Of a DNA stretch of 12,274 nt, positions 1 to 6,831 are shown one piece after another. Origin of the DNA: an uncultured Rhodospirillaceae bacterium (GTDB taxonomy: Bacteria > Pseudomonadota > Alphaproteobacteria > Thalassobaculales > Thalassobaculaceae); contig CALAHL010000029.1 of assembly GCA_937891725.1 (NCBI GenBank), positions 1 to 12,274 of the forward strand, written 5' to 3'. The notes below the pieces were generated by a model, which made no database searches, was not told where the DNA came from, and saw nothing but the letters and a program-made list of their open reading frames with translations. The translations under genes and the position numbers were made by a program. Position 1 is the stretch's first letter. Each line of letters begins with the position of its first letter.

Positions 1-1
1 C

Positions 2-1171
2 GAGATCCGCGAGATGATCCGTCTGCTGGACGTGAATACGGCCGGGTCGGGGATCCGGCTTTTTGGGCTCAACGACCCGGATCAGGGCATCGTGCATGTG
101 GTCGGACCGGAACAGGGGTACACTCAGCCGGGTCTGCTGATCGTCTGTGGCGACAGTCACACCTCCACCCATGGCGCTTTCGGCTGTCTCGCCTTCGGGA
201 TCGGTGCGTCGGAGGTGGCCCATGTTCTGGCAACCCAGACCCTGTGGCAGAAACCGGCGAAGACCCTCCGCATCACCGTCGACGGGCGTCTGGGCGCAGG
301 CGTGACGGCGAAAGACCTGATCCTTGCGATCATTGCCGAGATCGGCGCCGACGGTGCCGCCGGCCACGTCATTGAATACGCCGGCTCGGCCATCACCGCC
401 CTGTCGATGGAGGCGCGGATGACCATCTGCAACATGTCGATCGAGGCGGGCGGCCGGGCCGGCATGATTGCAGCGGACGAAACCACGATCTCCTGGCTCG
501 CGGGTCGGCCGGCGGTCCCGAAGGGAGATGCCTGGGAGGCTGCGGTGGCGCAATGGCGGTCACTCAAGACCGATCCGGGGGCGGTGTTCGACCGGGAGGT
601 ACGGGTCGACGGTGCGTCGATCGCGCCGACCGTGACCTGGGGCGTGTCGCCCGAGCATGCGGGGGCGGTGACGGGAACGGTTCCCGACCCGGATCAGGCA
701 GGCGATCCCGGGAGAGCGGCGGCGTGGACCGCGGCCCTCGACTATATGGGGCTGACAGCCGGCCAGGCGCTGTCGGACATTCGCATCGATCGGGTGTTCA
801 TCGGGTCCTGCACCAATGCGCGGATCGAGGATCTGCGGGCGGCGGCGCAGGTTCTCGGGGGCAGGACAGCGGTGATCCCGACCATGATCGTGCCCGGCTC
901 CAGCGCCGTGAAACGGCAGGCCGAGGCCGAGGGGCTGGACCGGGTGTTCACGGCTGCGGGTGCGGAATGGCTGGAAAGCGGCTGTTCCATGTGCGCCGCC
1001 ACCAACGGCGACATGGTGCCGCCGGGTGAGCGCTGCGCCTCGACGACCAATCGGAATTTTCGAGGACGCCAGGGTCCCGGCAGCCGAACCCATCTGATGA
1101 GCCCGGCGATGGCGGCGGCGGCGGCGGTGACCGGTCACATCACCGATGTGCGCCAACTGGGAGACGCGTGA
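2..1171 (+). CDS. leuC: 3-isopropylmalate dehydratase large subunit (LeuC), 5'-truncated by window edge
   Basis: This is the large, catalytic subunit of isopropylmalate isomerase, a [4Fe-4S] enzyme of the aconitase superfamily that converts 2- to 3-isopropylmalate in leucine synthesis. The frame is already open at base 2, and about 80 residues of the usual 465-475 lie outside the window, so the ATG at 14 is internal. Visible family landmarks are the GDSHTSTHGAFG block, SCTN with a cluster cysteine at base 809, the SGCSMC pair with cysteines at 983 and 992, and the C-terminal CASTTNRNFRGRQG and SPAMAAAAAVTGH blocks. All three cluster cysteines are present. The stop TGA (1169-1171) shares its A with the ATG of leuD, which indicates translational coupling. 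The family is certain. Whether this copy makes leucine, or is a paralog acting on a related 2-alkylmalate, is open, because no leuB or leuA is in view and the partner small subunit is atypical. Confidence 0.95.
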   Translation, partial: EIREMIRLLDVNTAGSGIRLFGLNDPDQGIVHVVGPEQGYTQPGLLIVCGDSHTSTHGAFGCLAFGIGASEVAHVLATQTLWQKPAKTLRITVDGRLGAGVTAKDLILAIIAEIGADGAAGHVIEYAGSAITALSMEARMTICNMSIEAGGRAGMIAADETTISWLAGRPAVPKGDAWEAAVAQWRSLKTDPGAVFDREVRVDGASIAPTVTWGVSPEHAGAVTGTVPDPDQAGDPGRAAAWTAALDYMGLTAGQALSDIRIDRVFIGSCTNARIEDLRAAAQVLGGRTAVIPTMIVPGSSAVKRQAEAEGLDRVFTAAGAEWLESGCSMCAATNGDMVPPGERCASTTNRNFRGRQGPGSRTHLMSPAMAAAAAVTGHITDVRQLGDA

Positions 1172-1785
1172 TGCAGCCCTTCACCACACTTGCCGCCCCG
1201 GTGGTCCCGCTGCGTCTCGCCAATGTGGACACCGATCAGATCCTGCCCGGCCGGTATCTCCGGAAACCCCGGAGTGCCGGGTATGAGCATTTCCTGTTCC
1301 ACGATCTGCGCCGGGACGATCACGGCGAACCGGACCCGGAGTTCGTGCTGAACAAGCCGGCCTATGCGACGGCACCTATCCTGGTGGCGGACCGAAATTT
1401 CGGGGGCGGGTCGAGCCGGGAAGGGGCGGTCTACGCCCTGGTTGATCAGGGGATACGGGTGGTGCTGGCGCCCAGCTTCGGAGATATCTTCGCCTCGAAC
1501 GCGGCCAAGAACGGACTCCTGACGGTGGCAATCCCGCGGGACGTCATCGAGCGGATCTGGGAGGTCGCGGAGGCCGATCCTGAGGCGCCATTGACCATCG
1601 ATCTGGCGGCCCAGACCCTGAGGATCGCGAACGAGGACGCGATTCCGTTCGAGATCGACCCGTTCCGCCGGGAATGTCTGATGAAGGGGTTGGACGATAT
1701 TGATCTGACCCTCTCCCACTCCGACGCATTGGACGCGTTCGAAGCGGAGTACGCCGCACGCTACGGGTTTCGAAACCCGACCTGA
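1171..1785 (+). CDS. leuD: 3-isopropylmalate dehydratase small subunit (LeuD)
   Basis: This is the small swivel-domain subunit that closes over the LeuC active site and helps bind substrate; LeuC and LeuD form the heterodimeric dehydratase. The protein has 204 residues, near the family's usual 200. Landmarks are NVDTDQILP (18-26), the FVLNKP segment, NFGGGSSREGAVYAL (76-90), APSFGDIFASN (100-110) and FRRECLMKGLDDI (165-177). The ATG at 1171 is chosen over the GTG at 1168 because GGGAG (1159-1163) stands 7 bases before it; it also overlaps the leuC stop by one base. In E. coli LeuD, as I recall it, the central motif is NFGCGSSREHAPWAL, so the cysteine and the histidine are both glycine here while Ser-Ser-Arg is kept. 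That fits a second LeuCD subfamily found in some proteobacteria, but this cannot be settled from the window. Confidence 0.93.
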   Translation: MQPFTTLAAPVVPLRLANVDTDQILPGRYLRKPRSAGYEHFLFHDLRRDDHGEPDPEFVLNKPAYATAPILVADRNFGGGSSREGAVYALVDQGIRVVLAPSFGDIFASNAAKNGLLTVAIPRDVIERIWEVAEADPEAPLTIDLAAQTLRIANEDAIPFEIDPFRRECLMKGLDDIDLTLSHSDALDAFEAEYAARYGFRNPT

Positions 1786-1822
1786 CATCCCATCTATGAG
1801 CGTCATGGCAATTTACCGCTAC

Positions 1823-1827
1823 GGGAG
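1823..1827 (+). promoter_or_regulatory. Ribosome binding site deciding a TTG start for the TerC gene
   Basis: GGGAG lies 6 bases before the TTG at 1834 but 18 bases before the in-frame ATG at 1846. The spacing supports initiation at TTG. Confidence 0.6.
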
Positions 1828-1833
1828 CGTTCC

Positions 1834-2559
1834 TTGGACCTGCTGATGGAGCCGACGATCTGGGTCAGTTTTCTGACCCTGACGCTGATGGAGATCGTTC
1901 TCGGGATCGACAACGTGATTTTCGTGTCGATCATCGCAAACAAGCTGCCGGAAGAGCGCCGGGCCTTCGGTCGTACGGTCGGTTTGGTCGGCGCTTTGGT
2001 GATGCGGATTGCCCTGTTGTTCGGGATCACCTGGCTGATCGGACTCACCGCTGTTGCGTTCAGCGTGTTCGATCACGGGGTCTCGTGGCGGGATATCATC
2101 CTGTTCGCGGGCGGCGCCTTTCTTCTGGCCAAGGCAACGCTGGAAATTCACAACATGGTCGAGGGTGGTGAGCACGGGCCCTCAGGTGTTGCAAGCGGGG
2201 TGGCGCAGGTCGGCATGGTGTCGGTGATCGCACAGATCATGGCCCTGGACCTGGTGTTCAGCGTGGACTCGATCCTGACGGCCATTGGGATGGTGGAACA
2301 TGTGGAAGTCATGATTGCCGCCGTGGTCGTTTCTATCGGCGTGATGATAGTGGCGTCTGGACCGATCGCCGACTTCATCCACAAGCACCCGACCGCGAAA
2401 ATGCTGGCTCTGTCCTTTCTGATGCTGATCGGCGTGGCCTTGGTCGCTGATGCCATGCAATTCCACATCGACCGCGGCTATCTCTATGCGGCCATCGGAT
2501 TCTCGGTCCTGGTTGAAGTCCTGAACCAGTTCGTCCGCAGGAAACGCGCCGGGTCTTGA
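1834..2559 (+). CDS. TerC family integral membrane protein (probable metal ion transporter)
   Basis: This is a polytopic inner-membrane protein of the TerC family (LysE superfamily). Members studied elsewhere are linked to manganese export and tellurite resistance; the substrate here is inferred. The protein has 241 residues, typical of the short YgdQ-like TerC proteins that lack CBS domains. It shows about seven hydrophobic segments. The signature acidic motifs are LMEIVLGIDNVIF (18-30) with Glu20 and Asp26, and ALDLVFSVDSI (137-147) with Asp139 and Asp145; these paired acidic sites within helices are the proposed metal ligands. Met-Asp-Leu-Leu at the TTG start precedes an internal ATG that would shorten the protein by four residues. 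The gene begins 48 bases after leuD on the same strand, so cotranscription is possible, although the functions are unrelated. The C-terminus (RRKRAGS) is basic. No upstream riboswitch of the yybP-ykoY type could be recognised in the 48-base gap. Confidence 0.9.
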   Translation: MDLLMEPTIWVSFLTLTLMEIVLGIDNVIFVSIIANKLPEERRAFGRTVGLVGALVMRIALLFGITWLIGLTAVAFSVFDHGVSWRDIILFAGGAFLLAKATLEIHNMVEGGEHGPSGVASGVAQVGMVSVIAQIMALDLVFSVDSILTAIGMVEHVEVMIAAVVVSIGVMIVASGPIADFIHKHPTAKMLALSFLMLIGVALVADAMQFHIDRGYLYAAIGFSVLVEVLNQFVRRKRAGS

Positions 2560-2925
2560 ACCTACTTCCCTGCGAGCCAGTCCTGTCGGACAGAAGTTCG
2601 TGCTGTGAAAGAAGGCTCCGGTAATCCACCGTTGCTGTGGAAAACCTCGTGTATAAATCTGTGGGAGGCAGGCGGGATCGGCGGCTTCCCTGGACTTGAA
2701 ACGTTATGATTAATTTTTATGCAATATTTATAAGTATTTGTAATAACTGAATTTTCGAAGTTGAAGTCAAACTCTTGGGTCTTTAAGAAGAAAGTTCCTT
2801 GACAGTACCATTACGGCCTGACGGGGCCTGGGCGGCTGTGCACAGTTCAAAGGTGCGACCAGGATCGGCGGGGTTGGTGCCGCAATGGAACGAACGGAAA
2901 CATTCGCAATCAGTCGAAGGGTTTA
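2560..2925. other. Long spacer between convergent genes with an AT-rich island
   Basis: This 366-base stretch separates the ends of the TerC gene and the SDR gene. I see no credible coding sequence. Bases about 2700-2800 are strikingly AT-rich against the GC-rich surroundings, with the lowest GC at 2701-2755. Small elements include a short inverted repeat TCCAC (2625-2629)/GTGGA (2637-2641), a perfect palindrome CTGTGCACAG at 2836-2845, and a TTGACA hexamer at 2799-2804 with no convincing partner -10 box. No strong stem followed by a T-run is visible on either strand, so the terminators of the two convergent genes are not identified. Confidence 0.6.
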
Positions 2926-3735
2926 TCAGCTGTCGCCCGGGGTATCCCGGCCCGGCGGCGCCCACCAAAGATGCTGCCCGCCATCTACGGCGATCATTTG
3001 TCCGGTCACGGATTTCGCGGTGGCGAGATAAAGCACACCATCCGCAATCTCACCGGGATCGGATCCGTGCTGGAGGGGCGTGGATGCGGCTTGTCTTTCG
3101 AAGAGGTCCGAACTCTGGTGGACGCTCGGCAAGATCGGTCCGGGCCCGACGCCGTTCACCCGAATGCGCGGCGCCAAATCGAGGGCCAGGGTGCGGGTGA
3201 GCCCCCAGAGGGCGTTTTTGGTAAGGGTATAGGACAAAAAGTCCTCGGTCGGGTTCCGGACCCGTTGGTCCAGGATGTTGACGATCGCGCCATCCGCTTC
3301 CGCTGGCAGAGCACGTGCGAAGTTCTGCATCAGGACCACGGGGGCCCGCAGGTTGGCCTCCATGTGCTTGTCCCAGGATCTGCGCGAGACGGAGTGAAGA
3401 CGGTCCGGCTCGAAGATGGACGCGTTGTTCACCAGAAGTCCGACCGGCCCGAGAGCCGCCACCGCGAGATCGATCAGCGGTGTGACCTCGTCCTCAACGG
3501 TCAGATCGCCTTGCAGCGTGGTCGCCTGGACGCCCGCTTTGCGAGCCAGGTTCGCGACCTCCTCTGCCTCTTCGGCGGAACTCCCGTAGTGAATCGCGAT
3601 ATTCCAACCGGCATGGGCCAGTTTAAGTGCGATTGCCCGACCAACCCGCTTGCTGGAACCCGTCACAAACGCCGTGCGCGGGACCGCATTGGGGGTGCGT
3701 TGCGAGGTCGGCAAGGCGTATCCGGTGTCTGACAT
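2926..3735 (-). CDS. Pteridine-reductase-like short-chain dehydrogenase (FolM-type SDR)
   Basis: This is an NAD(P)H-dependent SDR of 269 residues, presumably cytosolic. The cofactor motif is TGSSKRVG (25-32), which fits the TGX3RXG form typical of pteridine reductases rather than the classical TGxxxGxG. NNAS follows at 103-106. The catalytic set is Asp156, Tyr169 and Lys173: the usual serine is replaced by Asp in DQR, 13 residues before Tyr, as in PTR1/FolM enzymes. The C-terminal block GQMIAVDGGQHL (245-256) is also typical. By family, the likely reaction is reduction of dihydromonapterin or dihydrobiopterin-like pterins, possibly dihydrofolate; the actual substrate is inferred. The start is the ATG at 3735. 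The frame is open further upstream, but that part overlaps the antiporter gene and does not resemble an SDR. It begins 11 bases after the antiporter stop, so the two form an operon. Confidence 0.88.
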   Translation of the reverse strand: MSDTGYALPTSQRTPNAVPRTAFVTGSSKRVGRAIALKLAHAGWNIAIHYGSSAEEAEEVANLARKAGVQATTLQGDLTVEDEVTPLIDLAVAALGPVGLLVNNASIFEPDRLHSVSRRSWDKHMEANLRAPVVLMQNFARALPAEADGAIVNILDQRVRNPTEDFLSYTLTKNALWGLTRTLALDLAPRIRVNGVGPGPILPSVHQSSDLFERQAASTPLQHGSDPGEIADGVLYLATAKSVTGQMIAVDGGQHLWWAPPGRDTPGDS

Positions 3736-3746
3736 GACCAGCGCGC

Positions 3747-4724
3747 TCAACTCGTTGCGATTGCCAGGTTCTGGAGCGGATAGAACTGGTTGGTGATGAA
3801 GGTCGCGTAGGCCAGAAAGAAAATCACAGCCCAAGGCCGACTGAAGGCCGGCAGACGAAGTGCCAGACCAACGAACAAGATCGTGACCCCAACCATGAAC
3901 CAAAGATCCAGCGACATGACCTCCGGTGGAATCTCGAGCGGGGTCACGATGGACACGGTGCCGAGGATTCCAAGGGTGTTAAAAATGTTCGAGCCGATGA
4001 TGTTGCCCAGCGCCACGTCCGAGTGTTTCCGCATGGCGGCGATCACAGTTGTCGCCAGCTCCGGCAGCGAGGTGCCGACCGCGACAACGGTAACCCCGAT
4101 CACCGTCTGAGAAACCCCGGCGTATTCGGCCACTTCAATGGCGCCATCGACCAGGAAGCGAGCACCGACCAGAACGGCGGCCAGTCCGCCGAGCGTAAAT
4201 CCTAGCGCTTTCCAGACGTTTTCGGGGACCTGATCAAATTCCTCGACTTCCTTGGCGTGGATGCTGTCGTCGCCCTTGCTGCGTCGTTCGTCGAAATAGC
4301 AATAGACCAGGTAGCTGACCAGCAGGACCAGCATGACGATGCCGTGCCACCGCTCGATCACGCCGTTCAGGCCGACACCGACAAACACCAGGGTCCCGAT
4401 CAGCAGGACGGAGCCGTCGCGCTTCAGCGGTGCGCCCCTGCACACAAAAGGCGTGATGACTCCCACCGTACCGATCATCAGCAGAATATTCGCGATGTTC
4501 GATCCGATGACATTGCCGATCGCAATTCCGGGCGCACCCTGGAGGGCGGCTTTCAGACTGACGAACAGTTCCGGCGCCGACGTTCCGAAGGCAATCACCG
4601 TTAGGCCGATGACATGGGGGGAAATCGAAAACCGACGTGCCAGCGCGACCGCGCCTCGAATCATCACCTCCGCACCAAGCAGAAGCAAGATAAGGCCGAT
4701 CAGAATAACTCCGGCCGCCATCAT
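3747..4724 (-). CDS. Calcium/sodium antiporter, CaCA family (YrbG/CaxA-like)
   Basis: This is an inner-membrane antiporter of the Ca2+:cation antiporter superfamily, exchanging Ca2+ for Na+ (possibly with K+), as inferred from the family. The protein has 325 residues, the usual bacterial length. It shows the family's internal duplication: repeat 1 has GTSAPELFVS (47-56) and GNVIGSNIANI (70-80); repeat 2 has GTSLPELATT (217-226) and GNIIGSNIFNT (240-250). These alpha-repeats hold the ion-binding Glu51 and Glu221 and the GSN turns. About ten hydrophobic helices are visible, split by a charged cytoplasmic loop at 145-170. The start is ATG 4724; an adjacent in-frame ATG at 4721 is equally possible. 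It is the first gene of a minus-strand pair with the SDR, and it diverges from the Kef-type antiporter region. Ca2+ versus another divalent ion cannot be decided from sequence alone. Confidence 0.93.
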   Translation of the reverse strand: MMAAGVILIGLILLLLGAEVMIRGAVALARRFSISPHVIGLTVIAFGTSAPELFVSLKAALQGAPGIAIGNVIGSNIANILLMIGTVGVITPFVCRGAPLKRDGSVLLIGTLVFVGVGLNGVIERWHGIVMLVLLVSYLVYCYFDERRSKGDDSIHAKEVEEFDQVPENVWKALGFTLGGLAAVLVGARFLVDGAIEVAEYAGVSQTVIGVTVVAVGTSLPELATTVIAAMRKHSDVALGNIIGSNIFNTLGILGTVSIVTPLEIPPEVMSLDLWFMVGVTILFVGLALRLPAFSRPWAVIFFLAYATFITNQFYPLQNLAIATS

Positions 4725-4812
4725 CGTTTGACACTCGGAATGTCTATCTGCTGGCTTCGTCGCCGCCCATGATGAGAGGACAATCCGTTCGGATAGCGGG
4801 TTGGACGACTCA

Positions 4813-4820
4813 AAGGAAGG
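4813..4820 (+). promoter_or_regulatory. Strong ribosome binding site before a small ORF
   Basis: AAGGAAGG, a near-ideal Shine-Dalgarno sequence, ends 6 bases before the ATG at 4827. No recognised gene starts at that point, so it is the main evidence for the 50-residue ORF that follows. Confidence 0.4.
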
Positions 4821-4826
4821 ATGGGC

Positions 4827-4979
4827 ATGCGATACGGTCTCTCGACGTTAGTTACGTCTTTAGCAGTTGTGGGGATTCTTGAGGCAATTTCAATGCGCGC
4901 TCGACTGCAAAGATGTGGTGCGATTGGCGTCGCGCAAGTTGGTCCGCTAGGATTCGGACTGGTGTTCGCGCGTATTTGA
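4827..4979 (+). CDS. Possible small protein of 50 residues (or leader peptide) upstream of the Kef antiporter
   Basis: This is an unrecognised short ORF in the region that diverges from the antiporter operon. It starts at ATG 4827, 6 bases after AAGGAAGG, and ends at TGA 4977-4979, 32 bases before the proposed start of the Kef-type gene. The N-terminal part (residues 4-22, LSTLVTSLAVVGILEAIS) is hydrophobic and could be one membrane helix or a secretion signal; a more basic stretch follows (RARLQR, 24-29), then a glycine/valine-rich tail. It may be a small membrane protein, a leader peptide coupling translation to the antiporter, or chance. Its coding nature rests on the ribosome site and the hydrophobic segment only. 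Confidence 0.3.
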   Translation: MRYGLSTLVTSLAVVGILEAISMRARLQRCGAIGVAQVGPLGFGLVFARI

Positions 4980-5000
4980 AGCTGCCTGACCCATCTTTGC

Positions 5001-5004
5001 GGAG
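5001..5004 (+). promoter_or_regulatory. Ribosome binding site supporting a TTG start for the Kef-type antiporter
   Basis: GGAG lies 7 bases before TTG 5012. The upstream in-frame ATG at 4913 has no recognisable Shine-Dalgarno sequence, and it would add 33 residues that are not typical of the family. Confidence 0.5.
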
Positions 5005-5011
5005 CGACCTT

Positions 5012-6763
5012 TTGGATTTTCTTTTGACCGCATTCGACAGCTCCTCCGGCCATCATGGTGCGCAGATCGGGGACGCGTTGATTTTTTTGGCGGCCGCTGT
5101 CTTGTTCGCGCCATTGCTCAAGCGTCTTCGGTTCAGCCTGGTTCTGGGCTATCTCGCCGCCGGCGCCATGATCGGGCCGTCGGGTTTCCACATGATCGAT
5201 GATACCACCCAGGTCCGAGAGCTGGCGGACATCGGTGTTGTGTTTCTCCTGTTCGCGATCGGTCTTGAGCTGTCCTTCGAGCGCTTGAAGGTGATGCGGC
5301 GCCTGGTCTTTGGGCTTGGTACCGGGCAAATGGTTCTGACGACACTGGCTCTGGTCATCGTCTCGATCTGGGTCGGGCAGTCGTTCGGCGCAGCCGTGGT
5401 GATTGGAGCGGCGCTTGCCTTGTCGTCGACCGCGTTCGTTCTGCAATTGATGACGGAACGCGGCGAGCTCTCGACCCGGCACGGCAGGGCGGTGTTCTCG
5501 ACATTGCTGTTTCAGGACCTGGCCGTGGTTCCGATTCTGGTGATCGTGCCGCTGATCGGTGCGGGCGGGACCGGCGAGAGCATGGCGCTGGCCCTGCTCT
5601 TTACGCTTGTGAAGGCGGTGGTTGCGCTGACGGTGATCGTGGTTGCGGGCCGGCTGCTGTTGCGGCCGCTCTATCGGGTGATCGCCGCTGCTGGAGCGCC
5701 CGAGCTGTTCACCGCTATGACGCTGTTGGTGGTGTTGGGCATCGGTTGGGCGACCCAGATGGTCGGCCTTTCGATGGCACTGGGGGCATTTCTTGCGGGT
5801 CTGTTGTTGTCGGAAAGCGAATTCCGCCATCAGGTCGAAGCGGATATCGAACCGTTTCGCGGCATTCTGCTGGGCCTGTTCTTCATGACCGTGGGCATGT
5901 CGATCGATCTCGGTCTGGCCTTCAGCGATGTCTTCCTGGTGCTCGCCTGCCTGGGTGGGCTGATTGCGATCAAGTTTGCATTGATGCTGGGTGTTGCCCT
6001 TGCGATGCGGTTGCCCGTGGCGGCGGCGCTGAAGTCCGCGGCCCTCTTGGCACAGGGTGGCGAGTTCGCGTTCGTGATCATCGGGGCGGCTACGGCTGCG
6101 ACTGTCGTCTCCGGCGAGACCGGTGATCTTCTGTTCCTGGTCATTGCCCTCAGCATGACAGTGACCCCCGCCATTGTCTGGGGTATCGGTCATCTCGCCG
6201 GTTTGTTCGAACGGCACCACGACGTCACGCCGGCAAATCGGGCGGAAGACATCGCCGAGTTGGAGGGGCATGTCATCATCGCCGGCTTCGGGCGGGTCGG
6301 CCGGACGGTTGCGCGTCTGCTCGATGCCAAGCTCGTGCCTTACATTGCGATCGACACCGACGTGCAGCGTGTGCGCGACGGGCGACGAGACGGCCACGCA
6401 GTCTATTTCGGCAACGCGGCGCGGGCGGATGTGCTGCGGCTGCTTGGTGGTGAGAAAGCGCGGGCGGTGGTGGTGACCATGAGCACCCAGGGACATGCGG
6501 TGGACCGAACGGTCTCCCATGTCCGTCGCCGGCTCCCGCACCTGCCGATCTACGCCCGTGCCCGCGATGCGATCCACGCGCGGCGTCTCGAGGAGCTCGG
6601 GGTCGAAGGCACCGTGCTCGAAACCCTGGAAGCCAGCCTGCAGCTCGGCGGGGTCGTGCTGAGAAACACCGGCGTGGAGGCGGAGCAGGTCGAGGAACTG
6701 ATCCGGGCGTTGCGGCACGTGGACGGGATCGATGCGGTGAGCGATCAGGAAAGACAGATGTGA
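5012..6763 (+). CDS. KefB/KefC-type monovalent cation:proton antiporter (CPA2) with TrkA-N domain
   Basis: This is an inner-membrane antiporter of the CPA2 family, by family exporting K+ in exchange for H+, with a cytoplasmic nucleotide-binding regulatory domain. From TTG 5012 it has 583 residues, close to E. coli KefB (about 600). Residues about 15-400 form a dozen hydrophobic helices. Motifs include LGYLAAGAMIGPSG (45-58), ALSSTAFVLQLM (136-147), LLFQDLAVVP (165-174; the Gln-Asp pair is typical of Kef proteins) and AQGGEFAFV (347-355). The C-terminal TrkA-N domain starts at about 419 with GFGRVG (425-430), an acidic ribose-binding position in AIDTD (446-450) and a second half ending near residue 565. 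An ATG at 4913 would give 616 residues but lacks a ribosome site and overlaps the small ORF. No KefF/KefG ancillary subunit gene is nearby, so glutathione-adduct gating cannot be assumed. Confidence 0.93.
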   Translation: MDFLLTAFDSSSGHHGAQIGDALIFLAAAVLFAPLLKRLRFSLVLGYLAAGAMIGPSGFHMIDDTTQVRELADIGVVFLLFAIGLELSFERLKVMRRLVFGLGTGQMVLTTLALVIVSIWVGQSFGAAVVIGAALALSSTAFVLQLMTERGELSTRHGRAVFSTLLFQDLAVVPILVIVPLIGAGGTGESMALALLFTLVKAVVALTVIVVAGRLLLRPLYRVIAAAGAPELFTAMTLLVVLGIGWATQMVGLSMALGAFLAGLLLSESEFRHQVEADIEPFRGILLGLFFMTVGMSIDLGLAFSDVFLVLACLGGLIAIKFALMLGVALAMRLPVAAALKSAALLAQGGEFAFVIIGAATAATVVSGETGDLLFLVIALSMTVTPAIVWGIGHLAGLFERHHDVTPANRAEDIAELEGHVIIAGFGRVGRTVARLLDAKLVPYIAIDTDVQRVRDGRRDGHAVYFGNAARADVLRLLGGEKARAVVVTMSTQGHAVDRTVSHVRRRLPHLPIYARARDAIHARRLEELGVEGTVLETLEASLQLGGVVLRNTGVEAEQVEELIRALRHVDGIDAVSDQERQM

Positions 6764-6831
6764 ACCAAACAGGACCCAGGCCCGCCGGTGGTGCCGACGA
6801 GCCCGAGGTCGCAGTTAGAGACGGATCGAAA

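Noticed and set aside
2636..2845. Possible replication origin (DnaA-box-like TGTGGAAAA, AT-rich island, palindrome)
   Set aside because: There is only one imperfect box, no cluster of boxes, and no origin-associated genes such as dnaA, hemE, parAB or gidA nearby.
2783..3200. Short frames on both strands reaching into the spacer after the SDR gene
   Set aside because: They have low-complexity composition, no ribosome site and a large overlap with the SDR gene.
2971..3732. A 253-codon plus-strand frame opposite the SDR gene
   Set aside because: The SDR on the minus strand has cofactor and catalytic motifs; the plus frame has no recognisable features.
3736..3903. Upstream extension of the SDR frame by 56 codons
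   Set aside because: The extension is read out of frame over the antiporter gene's 3' end and bears no SDR similarity. The ATG at 3735 fits the family N-terminus.
4721..6718. A 665-codon open frame on the minus strand, antisense to the Kef-type antiporter
   Set aside because: Its translation is dominated by Arg, His, Gln and Asp with no recognisable domain, as expected antisense to a high-GC gene. The plus-strand gene has clear family motifs.
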